Assembly (NCBI GenBank): GCA_947095585.1
Contig: OX352763.1
Coordinates: forward strand, 118,802,787 to 118,866,786
Length of the DNA stretch: 64,000 nt
Reading direction: 5' to 3'
From: Nephrocerus scutellatus
Lineage: Eukaryota > Arthropoda > Insecta > Diptera > Pipunculidae
Below are positions 11,335-21,479 of this stretch, piece by piece. Below the pieces are notes generated by a model, which worked only from the letters and a program-made list of their open reading frames with translations, was not told the DNA's origin and made no database searches. Positions within the stretch are counted from its first letter, which is position 1. Every line of letters begins with the position of its first letter. Both the position numbers and the translations under genes were made by a program.

Positions 11335-12125
11335 CTACCCCTACCCCATCTACCGTTTACAATGTCCGAATACATTTCATATTTTGCAGTCACTTAGCAG
11401 ATGTTTCTGTTCTGTTTTTGTTGTAAAAATCGTCCCAACTAAACTCGAAATGTAAAGAAAGTAAATGAATTGGAAAAAGTCAACGCACTTTGAGAGGTAA
11501 ACGTGACCGACGGCACAACCCCTGTTCGCAAATTGCATTTGCGTTCGAGGCCATTTCCTGACCTATCCGAACAGAGAGCTTCTTAGGCGCGCAAATTTAA
11601 TTTTAATTTCAAAACTGAAATCAATCCCTTCACTGGAGAGCATATGTCTGGTTATGTGATGTTCTGTTATGGCCACACAGTCGAGCGATACCAACCCCTT
11701 TGTGACAAAACGCGAAATGATATGAAGGGATTTTTTTTCTTTAGCCCCGTTATGTTCTCTGATTTCTGACAAAAGAAAAATTCCACGAAATGATAAGAGG
11801 GAGGGAGGAGAGGAAAAAATCGAAGCGAAGATGTAGATGGGGATGTGGGTAGTTCGCCTTTAACTGAACCTCTTAGCTGTTGCATTTGCATTTTGCTTCA
11901 AAGAGCGACGAATAAATGCGATTGCTAGTCGCCTGACGACATACGGGCAAAGGCCACGACTGCCATCATACTGGACGCGCGCAGTCACAGAGCAATTTTG
12001 CAACCCCTAAACGGGTTAACGATCCAATGCAGCTTGTAAGTCGTCTAAGCTGCACTCTGTTTGTTTGTTGTTGTCGTGCACTGCATGCGGTGCCGCACAT
12101 TTGTCACACCATTCACCGTGGGACA
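11335..12125. other. No gene recognised
   Basis: Unique, moderately AT-rich sequence. No long frame has homology and no repeat shared with the rest of the window was noticed. Confidence 0.5.
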
Positions 12126-12129
12126 ATGA

Positions 12130-12440
12130 GCGCGAATTGCAAAGTCTCAGTTCATAAACGGACTGAGCATTTTCCTTTGTAAGTCTAGGAACTGGACTCC
12201 ATTAGTTAGAGGACCAGAACCTCCGTTCTCAGATGAGCAGAACTCCAGTTCTTGAACGGACAGAGAAAACATATGGCGTTTTCCTCGGTCCGTCTACGAA
12301 CTGGACTCCATTAGTTAGACGGACAGAACTCCAGTTCTTGGAAGGACAGAGGCAATTCCACGTGTCCGTCTAAGAAAACAGGACTCTAGTTCGTCGACGG
12401 ACAAAAACCCAAGTCATGGACGGACCGAGGATCTATTCAG
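12130..12440. repeat. Palindrome-rich degenerate repeats ('gaactggactcc / ctccagttc')
   Basis: The block 'gaactggactccattagttaga' occurs at ~12190 and ~12297 (spacing ~108). Each is followed by 'cagaactccagttcttg', whose core is the reverse complement of 'aactgga'. 'gacggaca' and 'tccgtct' alternate in the same way. The stretch could therefore form several stem-loops. No ORF. It could be the remnant of a foldback element or a decayed satellite. Confidence 0.65.
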
Positions 12441-12444
12441 CATT

Positions 12445-13540
12445 TTCCAGTCTCTGACTAAGAAGCGAAACTTTGCAATACTTTGGGCTACAATCCGCGA
12501 AAGCTGTCAGCAAGATTACAAATCTAGCTGCCGTACGCATAAGATGACATTTTTCAAATGGAATCATACGATGCCTACTGATTTGATCGAAGGCTTAACA
12601 CTTCTTCTAAACCTGCAGTTGTGCTTTCGCACGTTCAGCTTAGAGAACTTCTGAACTCAAACGTAGTCAGGTCCTGTCTTCTCGATTTATGACTGTGTAC
12701 GCCTCAAACTTTGATATTTTGCCCCATGGTGCAAAAAATACAAAAATCGAACCAACAACCATCATCATCATTAGGATGACGACCTCAAAGGAGCGAAAAA
12801 GCAACCAATCTATCTGTACTCTATAACACAGAGCAGAGTAATCGTCATGCCCAGTTCAAGGACTCTATCGAACAAAGGATATACATTTCGCAGTTAATGC
12901 TTTTGTTGTGTTAGTTATTTGCATCTGCATTTTAGTTACACATAACAACCCACTGTGTTGCCCGAGTGCATCGACGACGACGACGACGCCGCCATTGAGA
13001 TAGGACATGGACAGCAGGACATGCGGTTATTGGATTGAACAGAGGCAACAACAACAACAAGATTCTGTAAAACGCACGCTCGCGCTTCGTCCATAGACCA
13101 AACCAAACTGCACATAGGGAATAGGGACAATAAATGCAACACAAGCACCATCAGACGGGCAGCCATTTTGGTTTTTCTGTCCCTTCGATTGTGAGCGGTT
13201 TTTGTGTTTTTCTTGCCACAGATGTTGAGCGCACACACAGAAACTGCAGTTGTTGGTGTTGGTAATTTGCCTGGACCTATGGCAAAAGTAATCGAGTTGC
13301 GAGGCTCAAGGAATTGCTTTGCATTGGGAGGGCGACACATTTTGGCATGGCGGGAAAAGGCGGGGATGACAGAAAAGCAAACTGATGACTAAGTTTCCAT
13401 AGTAATTTTTGACATTCATTGTGTTTGGGATGGGATTTTTGACCGAGTTTTTTGGGGAACCTAAAAGTCAAGAGTTAAAAACAACCCATAAAAATTTGAT
13501 GTAAAATCTCTAATCGGAGATATGTGTAAGAGTGCAGTAT
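12445..13540. other. No gene recognised; contains cgacga and caacaa runs
   Basis: A 134-codon open frame on the minus strand (12936-13340) overlaps (gac)n and (aac)n simple repeats, which generate its Ser and Val runs. I do not call it a gene. No other structure was seen. Confidence 0.55.
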
Positions 13541-13544
13541 GAAT

Positions 13545-13745
13545 AAAATCGGGTTAATTTTTCAAAAATCTACATGGGAGCACATCGGCCCGGGCCCGAT
13601 CACTTCCTAAATTTAACAAAAAGTGTTGTCAGCATAAAGTTTCCAAAGTTTCAATAAAATTTGGATTTGGAAATGGTTGCAAGATTCCACGACAAACAAA
13701 CAGACAGACAAACACACGGGTACGCCAAGTTAATATAGAGAATTG
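13545..13745 (+). repeat. RepX dispersed repeat, copy 2
   Basis: RepX modules appear in order: 'gggagcacatcggcccgggc', 'acaaaaagtgttgtcag', 'gcaagattccacgacaaaca', then a cagacaga patch, ending 'aagttaatatagagaattg'. Confidence 0.8.
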
Positions 13746-13787
13746 AAAAAGGGAGTACTCCTTCTATCAATTCACACGGATTTTTTT

Positions 13788-14078
13788 ATAATTTGCGCAT
13801 GCACCTTTATAATATTCGGCTATATGCTTCGAGGAGAAAAGAGGAGATGTCTATGAGCTTGATGTGCCTTAAAGTATCATAGCGATATTGAAGGAAGGTA
13901 GAGCTTGGCAGAAAATTCCATATACGTGTTGCATGGCTGAAGAACAAATCTCTCTTCGTACCACAAACTTTTTAAACGACGGTGAAGATCAATATTTCGC
14001 TGTAATGGAAGAACGAACCATTTAACCTGGACGATGCCAGCGAATATTTCTATCCACCTGACCATAGTTCCTCTCTTC
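13788..14078 (-). pseudogene. LINE-A 3'-end fragment
   Basis: The minus strand matches the last ~290 bp of LINE-A: C-terminal coding region plus 3' UTR, with the shared strings 'gaggagaaaagaggagatgt' and 'tagagcttggcaga'. It is strongly 5'-truncated, as target-primed LINE copies often are. RepX lies immediately upstream. Confidence 0.75.
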
Positions 14079-14089
14079 ACCTTACTTAC

Positions 14090-14293
14090 TTATGTCCTAT
14101 AACCCCTTGTGGGTCCTAGGGCCTCTATTACGCCTACGCGCCATCGCGTCTGGTTCCTGACAATGAGCTTCACCTCTCTGTAACTCTTCCCCAATTGCCG
14201 TGAGTCCTCCTCAACTGTTCTGCACCATGTAGGTATTTCTCGGACGACTCGTTCTTCTACCATCTCCACTGCTCCCTTGCTCCAACTGGACAA
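14090..14293 (-). pseudogene. RTE LINE C-terminal fragment
   Basis: The minus-strand frame contains TWCRTVEEDSRQLGKSYREVKLI and NQTRWRVGVIEALGPTRGYRT. This is the same C-terminal tail as the plus-strand fragment at 28255-28600 (TWRRTVEEESRLLGKSWREL...NRTRWRVA). The family hallmark is the 'TWRR..E.E....G..W' segment near the ORF end. Only the tail survives. Confidence 0.8.
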
Positions 14294-14295
14294 TC

Positions 14296-14475
14296 ATAAA
14301 GCTGCTGACCCCCTGAGCTTTTGAAAACTACAGGAGATGTCCTGGTATAGTGGTGCATACACCCACCAGCTTATATCAAGATATATAAGGATGCCTGATG
14401 AATGGATTATCTGCATTGTTAACCCGATCGTAAAGAAAAAAAAACCCACTAAACTGCGCCAACTAATGGGGTTTT
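14296..14475 (+). pseudogene. RTE LINE RT fragment (N-terminal RT)
   Basis: A plus-strand translation gives PAELLKTTGDVLV, YIRMPDEWIICIVNPIVKKK, matching the 'GIPAEL.K...P..W....I.PI.KKGD' stretch before RT motif A in RTE LINEs. One frameshift is visible. It lies back-to-back with the opposed C-terminal fragment. Confidence 0.65.
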
Positions 14476-14479
14476 CATT

Positions 14480-15285
14480 GAGGGCATCACAATAAATTTT
14501 GCAGAGCCCAATCGGATAAAAGTAATCGTGGTAAGATCAAAAGGCTTCAGTTCTTGACTTAATTTGATCTTGTAAGGCCGAAATTTGCGAAATTTGTCTG
14601 AGAGATTCCCAATCCCTGAGAACGGCGTTGAATCGACTGATTTGGCTCACTTTGAACGGCATTTGAGCCCTTACGAATACGATATTTGCGGTACTTCTAC
14701 CGGTGCGCTGTCTCACTGGCACAGGAACCTTCAATGTGTGAAAATGTTGACTCGAATTTATCCACTATAGCACGCGCAACCTATCTGGTGGGACAATTAT
14801 TAGTTGCGACCACTCAGACTCAGACAGAATTTCGTTAGTAATTTTTATACTTTCCAAACGTTGCTCGTTGATCAACTTCACTATAGTAAAAATGTAAACC
14901 TTAACTGAAGTTTTGACATTTACAAATCATAAAAAAAGGTTAAGGATGGTTTTGTGTTTAAATACAAAATTGTTATGATCCTATTGAAAAATCGTTTATA
15001 AAGGAATAAGTCTCATTAAAATCGGCCATAAGATTCTATCTTCCGTACTCGCTGTGATAGAGCAGCAGTTTGGATGATTAGAGGTTCCTGGGTTTAGGCA
15101 ACATCAGGACTGTATGATACATAATTTGATTTTTACTGTCATATAGTTTTCAAGAGGTGTTCTTCAACGTCGGCATTGCCAATCCGCAGGCTTTTCAATT
15201 TCTTAATTCTAATAGCTCGCATTCCATTATCGATCGGGGAACGCCTTGTTCCTTTTATAGTCCCCTATGGCGACATCTTTAACTA
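14480..15285. other. No gene recognised
   Basis: Unique sequence. The short frames have no support. Confidence 0.5.
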
Positions 15286-15461
15286 ACTACTCTTCGTAAC
15301 AATATATAAAAATGAATGTCTGTTGGTTTGTAACTAAAACGCAAAAACTAGACAGCCGATTGAGCTGAAACTTTCACAGAATGTGCGTCTTAACAAAATC
15401 TCGGTAAACCACATCGTGCGAGAAATAATCACGTTTTACCTTACCACCGGACGTATCGAAG

Positions 15462-17912
15462 CCATATTTTTTTTTTTTTTTTTTTTTTTTATAATTCGCG
15501 CACGCTTCAAGGGGTTCGCACTCTTATAATGCTCGGCTTTATGCTTGGCACAGCGTGGGCGTTAAGGAAGAGGAGGAGAAAAGAGGAGATGTCTATGAGC
15601 TTGTGTTTTGAATGCCTGTGGATCATAGTGACGTGGGAAGACAGAGCTTGGCAGAGCATTCCATATACGAGTTGTACGGCTGAAGAACGAATCCCTGAAT
15701 TTAACTGTACGTCCAAAAATGTGCTTAAGGGTAAACTGATGAGCATTTAGAGCGCCACGTGTATTGCGGTTGAATTCAAGGAGAGGTGGCATGCAGCTGG
15801 CTATTTCTCTTGAGCACCGCTGGTAGAAAAAGCGATAAAACAGTGACAAGCAAGAAACGTTCCTGCGGTGTTCAAGCGAATCAATCGATTTCGCTATATT
15901 TTCGTCACCGATAAGTTTTATCGCGCGGTTTTGTATTCTATCTAGCTGATGCATAGTAGTCTTAGGCGCACCAGACCAGATATGGCAATTGTACTCAAGT
16001 TTTGGGCGAATAAACGCCTTGTAAATGGTAGCCAGATCAGAGGGAGTGAAATATTTCTTGCACCGGGCTAGAAAACCTAAACATTTCGCAGCATTTTTAG
16101 CGACGGTAAATATGTGGTCATTCCAACGAAGCTTGTCGTTAACGCACATACCGAGAATTGCGAGATTTTCAGTTTCCTCGATGCAAGTGCCATTCATGGA
16201 TAATGGCATGGGGTTTAGGATTCGCTTGGACGACAGGAGACAGCATTGGGTTTTGGAAGCGTTAAATTCTACTCGATTGTTTTCTCCCCATTGTATTATG
16301 CTGTCTAGGTCAGAGTTTAACGTGCTTAACATACGAAGTTGTTTGAGTTCCACATCAGAGGTGGAGGGACGTTCCTCAAACTTATATGAGAAGCTGAGAG
16401 TGCTGTCGTCAGCGAAAGAGTGAATTGGATTAGAAGTCACAGATAAGAGATCATTAATAAAAATGAGAAAGAGTGTCGGGGACAGAACAGAGCCCTGGGG
16501 AACGCCAGCATTTATGTGGTGTATTTCAGATTTGAAACCGTCTAAAACAACTTGAATTGAGCGGTCCAAAAGATAGCTTCTAATCCATTGAAGCAGTTTA
16601 TCATCGACACCATAAGCACGCATTTTAGACAAAAGAGCTTGATGCCAAACTCTGTCAAATGCCTTTGAAATATCGAGTGCAACAGCTTTGCTTTCTCCAA
16701 AATGATGCAAAGATCGGTTCCACTGTTCGGTGAGATAAACCATCAAATCACCAGTAGAACGTTGCCCACGAAACCCATACTGCCGGTCACTAAGGATTAC
16801 GTTGGTTTCAAGATATTTTTTAAGCTGATAATTGATCAGCGTTTCCATGACCTTGGAAAGAATGGATGTAAGTGCTATGGGTCGGTACGAAGAAGGAGAC
16901 GACGGTTCGCCTTTTTTGGGTATGGGCTGGACAAATGCTGTTTTCCAACTTCTCGGGAAGAGTCCAGAAGAATAGGATAGATGGAAAAGCTTACGCAATG
17001 GTAATGCCAGCTTGGAAGAACACCTCTTCAGAACTAATGGAGAAATACCATCTGGACCAGCGGATTTGTATGTGTTAAGATCATTTAAAACTCTAGCAAC
17101 TGCACGAGTACGAAAAATTATCTGTCCCATAGAGTGTTCAATACTCTGAGGTGCAGGAGGCGGCAATGCACAATCTGGAAGTGTAGAGCTAGCTGCGAAA
17201 TGCGCAGCAAACAGATTGGCCTTGTCCATAGAGCTGACAACTGGAATGTCATTATAAATGAGCGTTGGAATCGACGACGATGCTGAATTTTTGATTCTTT
17301 TCACGAAAGACCAAAAATTTTTAATACCTATGGGACATTGTAGTATTTTTTGCCTTAATTTTCGGTCGTAGGCGAATTTGACTCGCCGAAGATGGGCATT
17401 GCAATCATTTCTTGCTCGTTTAAACTGATTTCGGTTTTCCTCGGAAGGGTTTGCTTTGTAAAACCGAAAGCATACCTCTCTAATCCTAGAAGCCTCTTTA
17501 CAGCTCAAGTCATACCATCCATCTTCCTTTGATTTGATAGATTTATTCCTAAAAGGGATAAACTTTCTCATACCAATAAGAATGATGTTTGTTATTGCAT
17601 CAGCGGCGGCATCCACGTTGCTATCGCGAAACAATAGCGACCAGTTATAACTCCCAAAGAAGTTGTTAAGGCCGTCCCAATTGGCTTTCTCGTATTGCCA
17701 AACTATTTTTTTGGGAGTTTTTTCTCTAACTACGTGGTTTATTAACGAGAAATTAGCTGATACTACACAATGGTCTGATGAGCCTAGGGGCGATAATACA
17801 TTGACGGAGTATTTATCAGGACGAGAGGTAAGGAACAAGTCTAGGGTGTTTGCGGAATGATTTGCAATGTCAGGTATTCGTGTAGGCTCATTTACAAGCA
17901 TTCACACCATAT
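15462..17912 (-). mobile_element. LINE-A, 5'-truncated, with poly(A) tail and short target duplication
   Basis: On the minus strand the order is: truncated 5' end at about 17906, the ORF (17901-15562), a ~70-bp 3' UTR, and a 23-nt poly(A) (poly(T) at 15468-15490 on the plus strand). CCATAT occurs on both sides (15462-15467 and 17907-17912), consistent with a ~6-bp target duplication. The flanks together belong to one Helitron-like element. An uninterrupted ORF plus an intact tail makes this the youngest LINE-A copy in the window. Confidence 0.85.
15562..17901 (-). CDS. LINE-A reverse transcriptase ORF, endonuclease N-terminus missing
   Basis: This 779-residue open frame encodes the pol-like protein of a non-LTR retrotransposon, whose normal role is target-site nicking and target-primed reverse transcription. 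Residues 1-50 are only the end of the endonuclease (TLDLFLTS, LGSSDHC). RT spans about 280-560: SAGPDGISPLVLK (280-292), SYRPIALTSILSKVME (338-353), motif A LDISKAFDRVWH (409-420), GVPQGSVLSP (466-475) and the catalytic box FADD (496-499). The C-terminal region ends SRTTRIWNALPSS...RHLL (741-773). There is no RNase H domain, which with the FADD box fits the Jockey/CR1 group; the clade is unresolved. The ATG is simply the first Met after the truncation. Lacking most of the endonuclease and any promoter, it is unlikely to be autonomous. Confidence 0.9.
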   Translation of the reverse strand: MLVNEPTRIPDIANHSANTLDLFLTSRPDKYSVNVLSPLGSSDHCVVSANFSLINHVVREKTPKKIVWQYEKANWDGLNNFFGSYNWSLLFRDSNVDAAADAITNIILIGMRKFIPFRNKSIKSKEDGWYDLSCKEASRIREVCFRFYKANPSEENRNQFKRARNDCNAHLRRVKFAYDRKLRQKILQCPIGIKNFWSFVKRIKNSASSSIPTLIYNDIPVVSSMDKANLFAAHFAASSTLPDCALPPPAPQSIEHSMGQIIFRTRAVARVLNDLNTYKSAGPDGISPLVLKRCSSKLALPLRKLFHLSYSSGLFPRSWKTAFVQPIPKKGEPSSPSSYRPIALTSILSKVMETLINYQLKKYLETNVILSDRQYGFRGQRSTGDLMVYLTEQWNRSLHHFGESKAVALDISKAFDRVWHQALLSKMRAYGVDDKLLQWIRSYLLDRSIQVVLDGFKSEIHHINAGVPQGSVLSPTLFLIFINDLLSVTSNPIHSFADDSTLSFSYKFEERPSTSDVELKQLRMLSTLNSDLDSIIQWGENNRVEFNASKTQCCLLSSKRILNPMPLSMNGTCIEETENLAILGMCVNDKLRWNDHIFTVAKNAAKCLGFLARCKKYFTPSDLATIYKAFIRPKLEYNCHIWSGAPKTTMHQLDRIQNRAIKLIGDENIAKSIDSLEHRRNVSCLSLFYRFFYQRCSREIASCMPPLLEFNRNTRGALNAHQFTLKHIFGRTVKFRDSFFSRTTRIWNALPSSVFPRHYDPQAFKTQAHRHLLFSPPLP

Positions 17913-18159
17913 CTACGTTTGTTTCAATGTATATTACTGGCAGTTCGAGGAAGGTTATATGATATAGACTATAGTAACCCTATTCACCCTTCTCCGTACT
18001 AGGGGGTGTAGAAATGTAAAATGTTTATATCAGCCACATTTGAAAACCGATTTTTATGAATTTTTCAATGCATATTATTGGCAGGTGGACACCACTCCCG
18101 TGGTAGTAATATGTGATAATGTGTGCGGGTGGCGGAGCGCTCGGGAACAACTAGTATTC

Positions 18160-20210
18160 CAATAAAAATTAATTATTTCTCAAATCGTTTTTTCCACAAG
18201 CGGTGTTCAGAAGAATGCATCATTGTACAGCCATCTGTATCTTTATCTTTAATTAATAATACATCGAGGATACGCTTGAAAACTTCTTTACAGCTGAAAT
18301 TGTTTTTTTTTTTGTTGAATTTAAGGACATTAAGAGATTAGGTTAAGTAACTTTTCATTGATTTTGACGTACAGATGTCATTCTTTCCTGCGCTAAATAC
18401 ATGCTACTCATAACATAGCTGAGTAAGCTGACTGAAAAGATCATCGCCACTTAAACCACAGAATCGTGTATCACATCAGCGGCTATTTTCTACTGCCAAG
18501 CAAATTCTGAGTGCCTACCCCAAGCGCTCGCATTCGGGAAATTATGTAATTCTGCTCTCACTTCAAGGAGGTATTTCAACATTTCGAGAATTTTGAAAAA
18601 AAAAACCCAGAAAACACCAAACAAAAGGCGAACCGGAGAAGAACGACGACGACGAGCGTTTATTTTGATTTCATCGACAAAGTTTATTGAACTCGCAAAG
18701 GCATTAAGGAACGGACGATCCACCAAAAAAGAGCAATCTGAAGGAAAACCAAAATTAAATCTGAAATACAAAACACAAAAATTGTAGTTTATCTTCTCAC
18801 ACATGGCTTACGCGGGCCTTGATTGTGGAACGATCAACCAACATACACAGAGACACATGGCAACATTAATTCACACAGAGAAGTTCATCTGTAATTCCGA
18901 GCGGATGAGTAATCACGCAACGTGAATTGGGTAGAGATCATCAGTCATCACAGCTCCAACCAATTTGTTGGAGTGTGCAGAAAGATAACGAGAGACAGAG
19001 ACAGAGAGAGCATCAAGGTCAGAAAAACAACTTTTCGGCGTAAATCTAAAATTTTTATGTCTTTTGTTTGGAGAAGCCAAAACAAGATAGAAAAAAAAAC
19101 TTTATTTAAATTTCGGTCGCATAGTCGTCGATTTTTTGCCGTTAGATACTTCTATTTCTCTTCAGAGATCAGAGACAAGCACAGGGGATAACCATTTGAA
19201 ATTCCAGCGAATAGTTCAATCATAGATACAAATATTATATTCTCTGTGGTTCAAGTAAAGCATTTAAGTATTTGTAGCTATAGATTTTATTATAAACTTC
19301 CTTGGTGACTGACGAGCTAACTTCTACACTAAATCATCGTTCGTGACTCAGAAGTATCTAAATAATTTATTTCGGGTTAATTATCGCGTTCTGCCTTTTT
19401 ACTCGCATGACATCTGCATTTCAATGTCAAGTCACACCAACAACACCAACCAAATGGAATCCATCAATCTGACGATGTAATGTTCGTTCGTTTGCCTTTT
19501 TCGGTTGGTATGTATCTATGGCACTTTGTGTGTGTGTGTGTGCGTGGTTCAAGTGTGAATGTTATCTTATCTCATAGAGAAACAATAATAATTAATGTCA
19601 TTTTCAAGTTCAAACGGTGTTCAGCAGAAAAGTTGGTCGTCCAACATCTAAAAAACATTTGTTTTTCCAAAAAAAAAATGCCCTTTGTATCCCTTCCCTT
19701 CTCTGTCTCTTTCTCATTCTCTCTCCTATTCTCTATCCCTCTCTCCTTCTCTGATACAAATTTCCAAACAACAGTCGAATATATTATCAGCGGGTGGTGA
19801 TAAGGCATAGATAGCCGCAACGAATGTGTAGTGTACCGTGGAAAATGTTGTACCATTTCTGTGGTTTGACATTGAAATATCCAGGGGTGTGGTAACATGC
19901 GGACGTGAGGAGTTTGTAATCGTTCGTTTAATTAAATCCGATTATTGAAAATTGATCCAACTACATAGGGTAAGGGCACTTTATGTATTACACACACGCA
20001 CACATCCAAAATATGAAGTAAATCAACGTACAGCAGTTAGAATTACAGGGCAGCTAGTATCTAAGGTCTAATACGACTAATAGTACAGATTTTTTTATTT
20101 TTTTGTTAAATCATTTATTTTCTCCAAACAGATCTCTATAACGTAGTGTTAGTAATAGAACAAGTTAGTGTACAAAACTTCGTTTTTCGGGTACAAACTT
20201 TTATGGATAT
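18160..20210. other. No gene recognised; unique sequence with gt and ctct simple repeats
   Basis: Contains a short (gt)n near 19525-19545 and a pyrimidine-rich ct/tct stretch at 19690-19755. Open frames here are driven by these tracts. No exon-like structure could be supported. Confidence 0.5.
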
Positions 20211-20214
20211 ATCG

Positions 20215-20800
20215 ACACACGCCACACGCCACACAGTCCTATTATTTTTACATTTGGTAATAACTGCCAAATTATCTGTTTTTGAGGTGGGAGCATCACG
20301 CATCACACGCACCACATGCGAGTAGCGATACGTGTCACACACGGGATCTTGAAAAAATTCTCTGGACACAGAACTTCTCACAAAATTTCAGCTCTCTAGG
20401 TTGTTGTGAAAGGTGGTTAAAAAGGACCTCTAAATAGTCGACCTGATCGGGCCTATTTCTAAGATTAAGCCATTTTCCACGCATCGCACGCGACTGGTGA
20501 CACGACTCATACTTGGTATATTAGGAACGCCTACTGAGTTTAAGCTACTCTCAAAATGTCAACTCTCTAGCAGGTGTGGAAGGTAGTTAAGAAACAGGTC
20601 GGGCCTATTAAAAAGATTAAATCATTTTCCATGCATCATACGGCGCGTATTCGCGAGATCTAAGAAACGGCCCTTAACACTGAGTTGCTCAAAAAATGAT
20701 GATCAGCTCTCTAGGTCGTGTAGAAGGTGGTTAAAAAGAACCTCAAATAAGTCGAAAAAACCGACAGACAGTAAAGGTCAAGTTAAAAAAAAGTTTTTAA
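20215..20800 (+). repeat. RepY repeat, three tandem degenerate units
   Basis: The unit carries 'ctctaggtcgtgtggaaggtggttaaaaag-acctc' followed by 'cgggcctattt..aagattaa..cattttcca-gcatc'. It appears at ~20391, ~20563 and ~20708. A related single unit lies at 34505-34680. The left part is a degenerate 'cgcatcacacgcaccacatgcg' block, also found at 34527. No ORF. Confidence 0.65.
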
Positions 20801-20804
20801 CAAA

Positions 20805-21340
20805 GAAACTTCCAGGCTATATTAGTATTCATTCTATTGTTACGAAAAGTAGTAGTAGATGTCGCCGTGGTAGTATAAATGGAACTGGACGATCTCTTTT
20901 TAACGCAATAAGAATTAGCCTGGACTCGCACCATACATAAATAGGCACTGAATTAGAATGAAGAATTGCATACTTTTCGGCATTTAGTAGCAGTAGTTGA
21001 CAGATAACACCATTATGTACTGGTGTGCCAAAAATGTAGTCAAACCGGTTCGTCCGGTTTGTGTGTACATGATTGCACATGGAGCTTATTTTTGGAAGAT
21101 GACTCATTACATAGGAGTATGGTTAGTTGTAAATAAGGGAGTTTGTCACAATGTTCTGGTCTTTGCTCGATATTTCTGCATTTAAGATTGGAAACTTTTC
21201 AATGTGTATAAAAAGGCGTCGTTTTGCTTTTTTATTTTTTTTGATTTATTAATTATTTGAAATTCAACCAGAGCAGTTGAAGAGTACTTGCAAGTAGAAT
21301 AGTAGTGAAATACAAGTTTTGTTGTGTTGTTGTTTTCTTA
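20805..21340. other. No gene recognised
   Basis: Unique sequence between RepY and a LINE-A tail. Short frames only. Confidence 0.45.
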
Positions 21341-21343
21341 ATG

Positions 21344-21475
21344 TACACACGCTCAAGGGATTTGCACACTTATTATGATCAGCACAGCGTTGGCGATTGC
21401 AAATTGGAAAGAAGAGGAAAAGATGGGATGTGTGTCTTAAATGACTGCAGATCATTCAAATCACAAACTGGCAAA
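21344..21475 (-). pseudogene. LINE-A 3' UTR and C-terminal remnant
   Basis: The minus strand matches the last ~130 bp of LINE-A: 'acgctcaagggatttgcacac' against 'cacgcttcaaggggttcgcac' at 15499, 'cagcacagcg' and 'agaagaggaaaagatgggatgtg'. It is diverged and extremely 5'-truncated. Confidence 0.65.
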
Positions 21476-21479
21476 CTGA

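Larger units (their letters stand above)
15290..18155 (+). mobile_element. Helitron-like non-autonomous element, split by a LINE-A insertion
   Basis: The left part begins around 'aatatataaaaatgaatgtc' (15301). This resembles the TC-TATATATAAAAATGAA starts of insect Helitrons and of the copies at 44249 and 44719. The right part ends 'gcggagcgctcgggaacaactagt' (CTAGT at 18151-18155), with a GC-rich palindrome (gagcgctc) about 10 nt before a CTAG end, the classical Helitron 3' architecture. The 5' TC is not clearly identifiable, so the left boundary is approximate. The LINE-A insertion at 15468-17906 accounts for most of the length; without it the element is about 430 bp with no ORF. Confidence 0.6.

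Noticed and set aside
12936..13340. 134-codon minus-strand ORF with a hydrophobic, signal-peptide-like segment
   Set aside because: Its Ser and Val runs are direct readings of (gac)n and (aac)n tracts, three other frames are open in the same place, and no family resemblance is visible.
16025..17078. Plus-strand ORFs of 68-132 codons opposite LINE-A
   Set aside because: Antisense shadows of the reverse transcriptase frame.
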